NCBI GenBank assembly: GCA_964436865.1
Contig: CAYTFK010000122.1
Location: 1-18,553, forward strand
Direction of reading: 5' to 3'
Source of the DNA: JAXGPP01 sp964436865
GTDB taxonomy: Bacteria > Planctomycetota > Planctomycetia > Pirellulales > Thermoguttaceae
Length of the DNA stretch: 18,553 bases
Positions within the stretch are counted from its first letter, which is position 1, and each line of letters begins with the position of its first letter. The translations under genes and the position numbers were made by a program. The notes below the pieces were generated by a model. It was not told the DNA's origin, did no database searches, and worked only from the letters and a program-made list of their open reading frames with translations. Positions 15,499-18,553 of the stretch are shown piece after piece.

Positions 15499-18400
15499 AT
15501 GAACAACAGTCACCGCCCTTTACGCACTACTCAAGTTCGATCGCGCGTGTTGCCCGAGATTTCGGTTTGGCGCGGCGTGGTCCGGGCGCTGCTGGTGTTC
15601 TCGGCATGTCTCGCATTCATGCCCACTCTGTCCCGGGCCGCGGAACAGAAACCGAATATCGTCATATTCCTCGTCGACGACATGGGCGTGATGGATACGT
15701 CCGTTCCTTTCCTGACCGATGAACGAGGTCAGCCGAGACGCTACCCACTCAACGACTATTACCGCACGCCGAACATGGATCGACTTGCCGCGCGCGGTAT
15801 TCGTTTCAGCAATTTCTACGCCATGAGCGTTTGCTCGCCGACGCGCATTTCCATCATGACAGGCCAGAATGCCGCGCGGCATCGCACCACCAACTGGATC
15901 AACCCGGACAAGGATAATGCCGGGCCAAACGGCGCTCCTGACTGGAACTGGATGGGCCTGAAAGCGGATGACGTGACCCTGGCACGGCTTCTTCAATCGG
16001 CCGGCTATCGCACGATCCACGTCGGAAAAGGCCATTTCGGCCCGCGCGAGTCGGAGGGGGCGGATCCCTGCAACCTCGGCTTCGACGTCAACGTCGGCGG
16101 GGCTTCCATCGGGGCGCCGGGCAGCTACTACGGTGAGAAGAATTACGGGCGTGGCACCCCGCGTGCCGCCAGTGCCGTGCCGCATTTGGAAAAGTATCAC
16201 GGCACGGAGACGTTTCTCACCGAGGCCCTGACATCGGAGGCCAAGAAGCACCTCGCCGATGCTGTCGAGGCCGACAAGCCCTTCTTCCTCTACCTTGCGC
16301 ACTACGCGGTGCACGCTCCCTTCCAGAGCGATCCCCGTTTTGCCGACCACTACAAGGATTCCGGCAAGCCTGCGCCCGTGCAGGCTTTTGCCACCATGAT
16401 CGAAGGCATGGACAAGTCGCTGGGCGACATACTGGACCATCTGGAAACCCTGGGAGTGGCAGAGAACACGGTCATCTTCTTCCTCGGCGACAACGGTTCC
16501 GATGCGCCGCTGGGCCACCAGCACGAGGTCGCCTGCGCGGCTCCGCTGCGCGGCAAGAAAGGCGCGCATTACGAGGGAGGCATGCGAGTGCCCTTCCTCG
16601 CTGCGTGGGCGAAACCGAACGCGGAGAATTCCTGGCAGAAGCGACTTCCCATCGCCACGGGCGCTGTGCAGGACCAGTTGGCTGCAGTCTACGACCTCTT
16701 TCCGACTGCCCTCGCGCTTGCCGGAGTCGAACCGCCGGAGAATCACGCGGTCGATGGATTGCGTCTCGACTCGCTGCTGACTGGTCAGCACGACGGCGGC
16801 CGTGAGGAAGTATTCCTCATGCACTACCCGCATGCTCCGCACCGTACGGACTACTTCACCTGCTATCGCCAGGGCTCGTGGAAGGTCATCTACCACTACT
16901 TCCCGTCCGAGGTGTCTGGCAACTCGCACTACCAGCTTTTCAATCTGGCCGAAGATCCCTTTGAGCAGCAGGACCTGGCGGGCTCGCAGCCCGAGCAATT
17001 GCAGCGCCTGATGAAAGGACTCATCGCGGCGCTGGAGGAGCAGCAGGCCGCATATCCTGTCGAAGAGGATGGAGTGACTCCGCGAAAGCCGCACCTGCCG
17101 GAAGAAGCCAATGCAACGCGGCGTCCGCACATCGTCTTCGTCATGGCCGACGATATGGGATGGGGCGAGACCGGTTACCGCGGGCATCCCGTGCTCAAGA
17201 CGCCGAATCTCGATGCGATGGCCGCCAGTGGACTGCGATTCGAGCGATTCTACGCCGGCGCTCCGGTATGCTCGCCCACTCGAGCGAGTGTCCTCACGGG
17301 GCGCGCCAACGACCGGGGCGGCGTGCTCAGCCACGGCTATGCCCTGCGACGGCAGGAGAAGACCATTGCGCAAGCCCTCAAGGCGGCGGGGTATGTCACC
17401 GGGCATTTCGGAAAATGGCACCTCAATGGGATGATGGGACCCGGAGTGCCGATCCTCGCCGACGACGAGCGGCATCCGGGCCGGTTCGGCTTCGACGAAT
17501 GGGTGTCGGTGTCGAACTTCTACGACCTTGACCCGCTCATGAGTCGCGGCGGCACGATCGAGCAATTCTCGGGCGATTCCTCCGAAGTCGCCGTCGCCGA
17601 GGCCGTGAAGTTCCTCGAAAAGCACCATGCCAGCGGCCAGAGCATGTTTGCCGTGGTCTGGTATGGCACGCCGCACAGCCCGTTCCGAGCGCTGCCGGCC
17701 GACAAGGCGCTTTTCGGACCGCTCAATGAGGCTTCCGCGAATCACTACGGAGAACTGGTGGCTATGGATCGCAGCATCGGCACTCTGCGGCAGGCGCTCC
17801 GCCGCTTGGGCATCGCTGACGATACTCTCTTGGTTTTCTGCAGCGACAACGGCGGCCTGCCGGGTATCACACCTGAGACCGTCGGCGGCTTGCGGGGAAA
17901 CAAGGGAAGTGTCTTTGAGGGCGGTTTGCGGGTGCCCGGTATCATCGAGTGGCCCGCCGTCATCCAGCCTCGAGTGACACAGTTCCCGGCCTGCACGATG
18001 GACCTCTTTCCTACAGTCGTCGATATCCTCGGCCTGCCGGAAGACTCGATGCTTCATCCCGTCGACGGGATGAGCCTTAAACCGCTGTTCAGTGTGGAAA
18101 TCGCCGAGCGTCGCCAACCCATTCCCTTCCGCTTCGGCAGTAAAGCGGCGCTCGTGGAGAACGACTACAAGCTGGTCACGGACAACCTGAATCGCGGCGT
18201 TTTTGAACTCTACGACCTCAATGCAGATCCGAAGGAGAGCCGCGATCTCGCCACGGAACAACCCGAGCGGTTGGAACGGATGAAGAAGCAACTGCTCGCC
18301 TGGAATGAGACCGTCGAGGCCAGTATGGCTGGCGAGGATTACTCAGAGAGAACAGTGTCGCCCCCCGATCCTCAGCCGCAATTCTGGTACGACGTCCCCG

Positions 18401-18501
18401 CTTACCAGCCGTATCTGCCGCAGTGGCTCGACCGCTGGGAATACAAGTCTTACATCGAGAATCGCAACCGGGCCAGGCCCGGCGCTGGGAAGGAGCGGTA
18501 A
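15499..18501 (+). CDS. Exported tandem double sulfatase (two complete domains)
   Basis: A 1000-residue protein, about twice the usual sulfatase length. A long signal peptide (hydrophobic VVRALLVFSACLAFMPTL, cleavage near SRAA at 45-48) leads into domain 1 (about 50-525): VDDMG with D60/D61, VCSPTRISIMTG with Cys112, GKGHFG (176-181), GDNG with D331/N332, EGGMRVP. Domain 2 (about 541-940) has MADDMGWG with D551/D552, VCSPTRASVLTG with Cys591, GKWH (638-641), SDNG with D783/N784, EGGLRVP. The linker (about 525-541, Pro/Glu-rich) has no second signal peptide, stop or frame break. Both motifs are canonical, so both domains should be matured and active. The domains differ in sequence, so this is a fusion of two subfamilies, not a recent duplication. 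The C-terminal tail is rich in Trp and Tyr. No strong ribosome site precedes the ATG. Confidence 0.93.
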   Translation: MNNSHRPLRTTQVRSRVLPEISVWRGVVRALLVFSACLAFMPTLSRAAEQKPNIVIFLVDDMGVMDTSVPFLTDERGQPRRYPLNDYYRTPNMDRLAARGIRFSNFYAMSVCSPTRISIMTGQNAARHRTTNWINPDKDNAGPNGAPDWNWMGLKADDVTLARLLQSAGYRTIHVGKGHFGPRESEGADPCNLGFDVNVGGASIGAPGSYYGEKNYGRGTPRAASAVPHLEKYHGTETFLTEALTSEAKKHLADAVEADKPFFLYLAHYAVHAPFQSDPRFADHYKDSGKPAPVQAFATMIEGMDKSLGDILDHLETLGVAENTVIFFLGDNGSDAPLGHQHEVACAAPLRGKKGAHYEGGMRVPFLAAWAKPNAENSWQKRLPIATGAVQDQLAAVYDLFPTALALAGVEPPENHAVDGLRLDSLLTGQHDGGREEVFLMHYPHAPHRTDYFTCYRQGSWKVIYHYFPSEVSGNSHYQLFNLAEDPFEQQDLAGSQPEQLQRLMKGLIAALEEQQAAYPVEEDGVTPRKPHLPEEANATRRPHIVFVMADDMGWGETGYRGHPVLKTPNLDAMAASGLRFERFYAGAPVCSPTRASVLTGRANDRGGVLSHGYALRRQEKTIAQALKAAGYVTGHFGKWHLNGMMGPGVPILADDERHPGRFGFDEWVSVSNFYDLDPLMSRGGTIEQFSGDSSEVAVAEAVKFLEKHHASGQSMFAVVWYGTPHSPFRALPADKALFGPLNEASANHYGELVAMDRSIGTLRQALRRLGIADDTLLVFCSDNGGLPGITPETVGGLRGNKGSVFEGGLRVPGIIEWPAVIQPRVTQFPACTMDLFPTVVDILGLPEDSMLHPVDGMSLKPLFSVEIAERRQPIPFRFGSKAALVENDYKLVTDNLNRGVFELYDLNADPKESRDLATEQPERLERMKKQLLAWNETVEASMAGEDYSERTVSPPDPQPQFWYDVPAYQPYLPQWLDRWEYKSYIENRNRARPGAGKER

Positions 18502-18553
18502 GCCCGGAACGACTCGAAACCTTGCGTGCACGAGCGGGTGGGGCTCTAATGCA

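Noticed and set aside
15520..18291. A 923-codon open frame on the minus strand opposite the double sulfatase
   Set aside because: It is antisense to clear catalytic motifs, has no recognisable domain, and its length follows from GC-rich codons.

Overview
This GC-rich window most likely comes from a planctomycete, probably of the Pirellulales type. The basis is gene content, not a database search: a DUF1573 protein with the SCGCT motif, a planctomycete-style TadG-like pilus protein beside a small secreted protein, and a run of secreted sulfatases, all with long structured gaps between them. I see no rRNA, tRNA, CRISPR array, transposase or phage gene.

Layout. (1) 171-1355 (+) encodes phosphoglycerate kinase. 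It converges on a minus-strand pair: a TadG-like membrane-anchored protein (1506-2648) and, upstream of it, a secreted protein (2698-3345). A strong hairpin at 1439-1489 can end transcription from both sides. (2) 3525-4589 (-) and 4651-6102 (-) encode a tRNA-dihydrouridine synthase and glucose-6-phosphate dehydrogenase, probably one transcript starting at zwf. (3) Divergent from zwf is a ferrous-iron uptake operon (+): FeoA (6296-6553), FeoB (6739-8982) and a small Cys-rich FeoB-associated membrane protein (9007-9216). A near-consensus promoter (TTGATA-N17-TAGAAT) and a perfect 15-bp Fur-box-like palindrome (TGAGAATGATTCTCA) stand before feoA, so iron repression is expected. (4) 9233-10261 (-) encodes an exported DUF1573 protein with its own promoter about 260 nt upstream. 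(5) After a 760-nt gap rich in short hairpins comes a plus-strand cluster of four exported sulfatases. The first three (11023-12399, 12450-13850, 13856-15379) are closely spaced. The fourth (15499-18501) is a 1000-residue protein holding two complete sulfatase domains in tandem.

How they work together. pgk and zwf are central carbon enzymes and the feo genes import Fe(II). The five sulfatase domains, each of a different sequence type, look like an exported desulfation set for a complex sulfated polysaccharide. No glycoside hydrolase, transporter or formylglycine-generating enzyme is in view, so substrate and maturation must be settled elsewhere.

The two most unusual observations are the tandem double sulfatase, with both formylglycine motifs intact, and the first sulfatase of the cluster, whose motif reads CRPAL instead of CxPxR.
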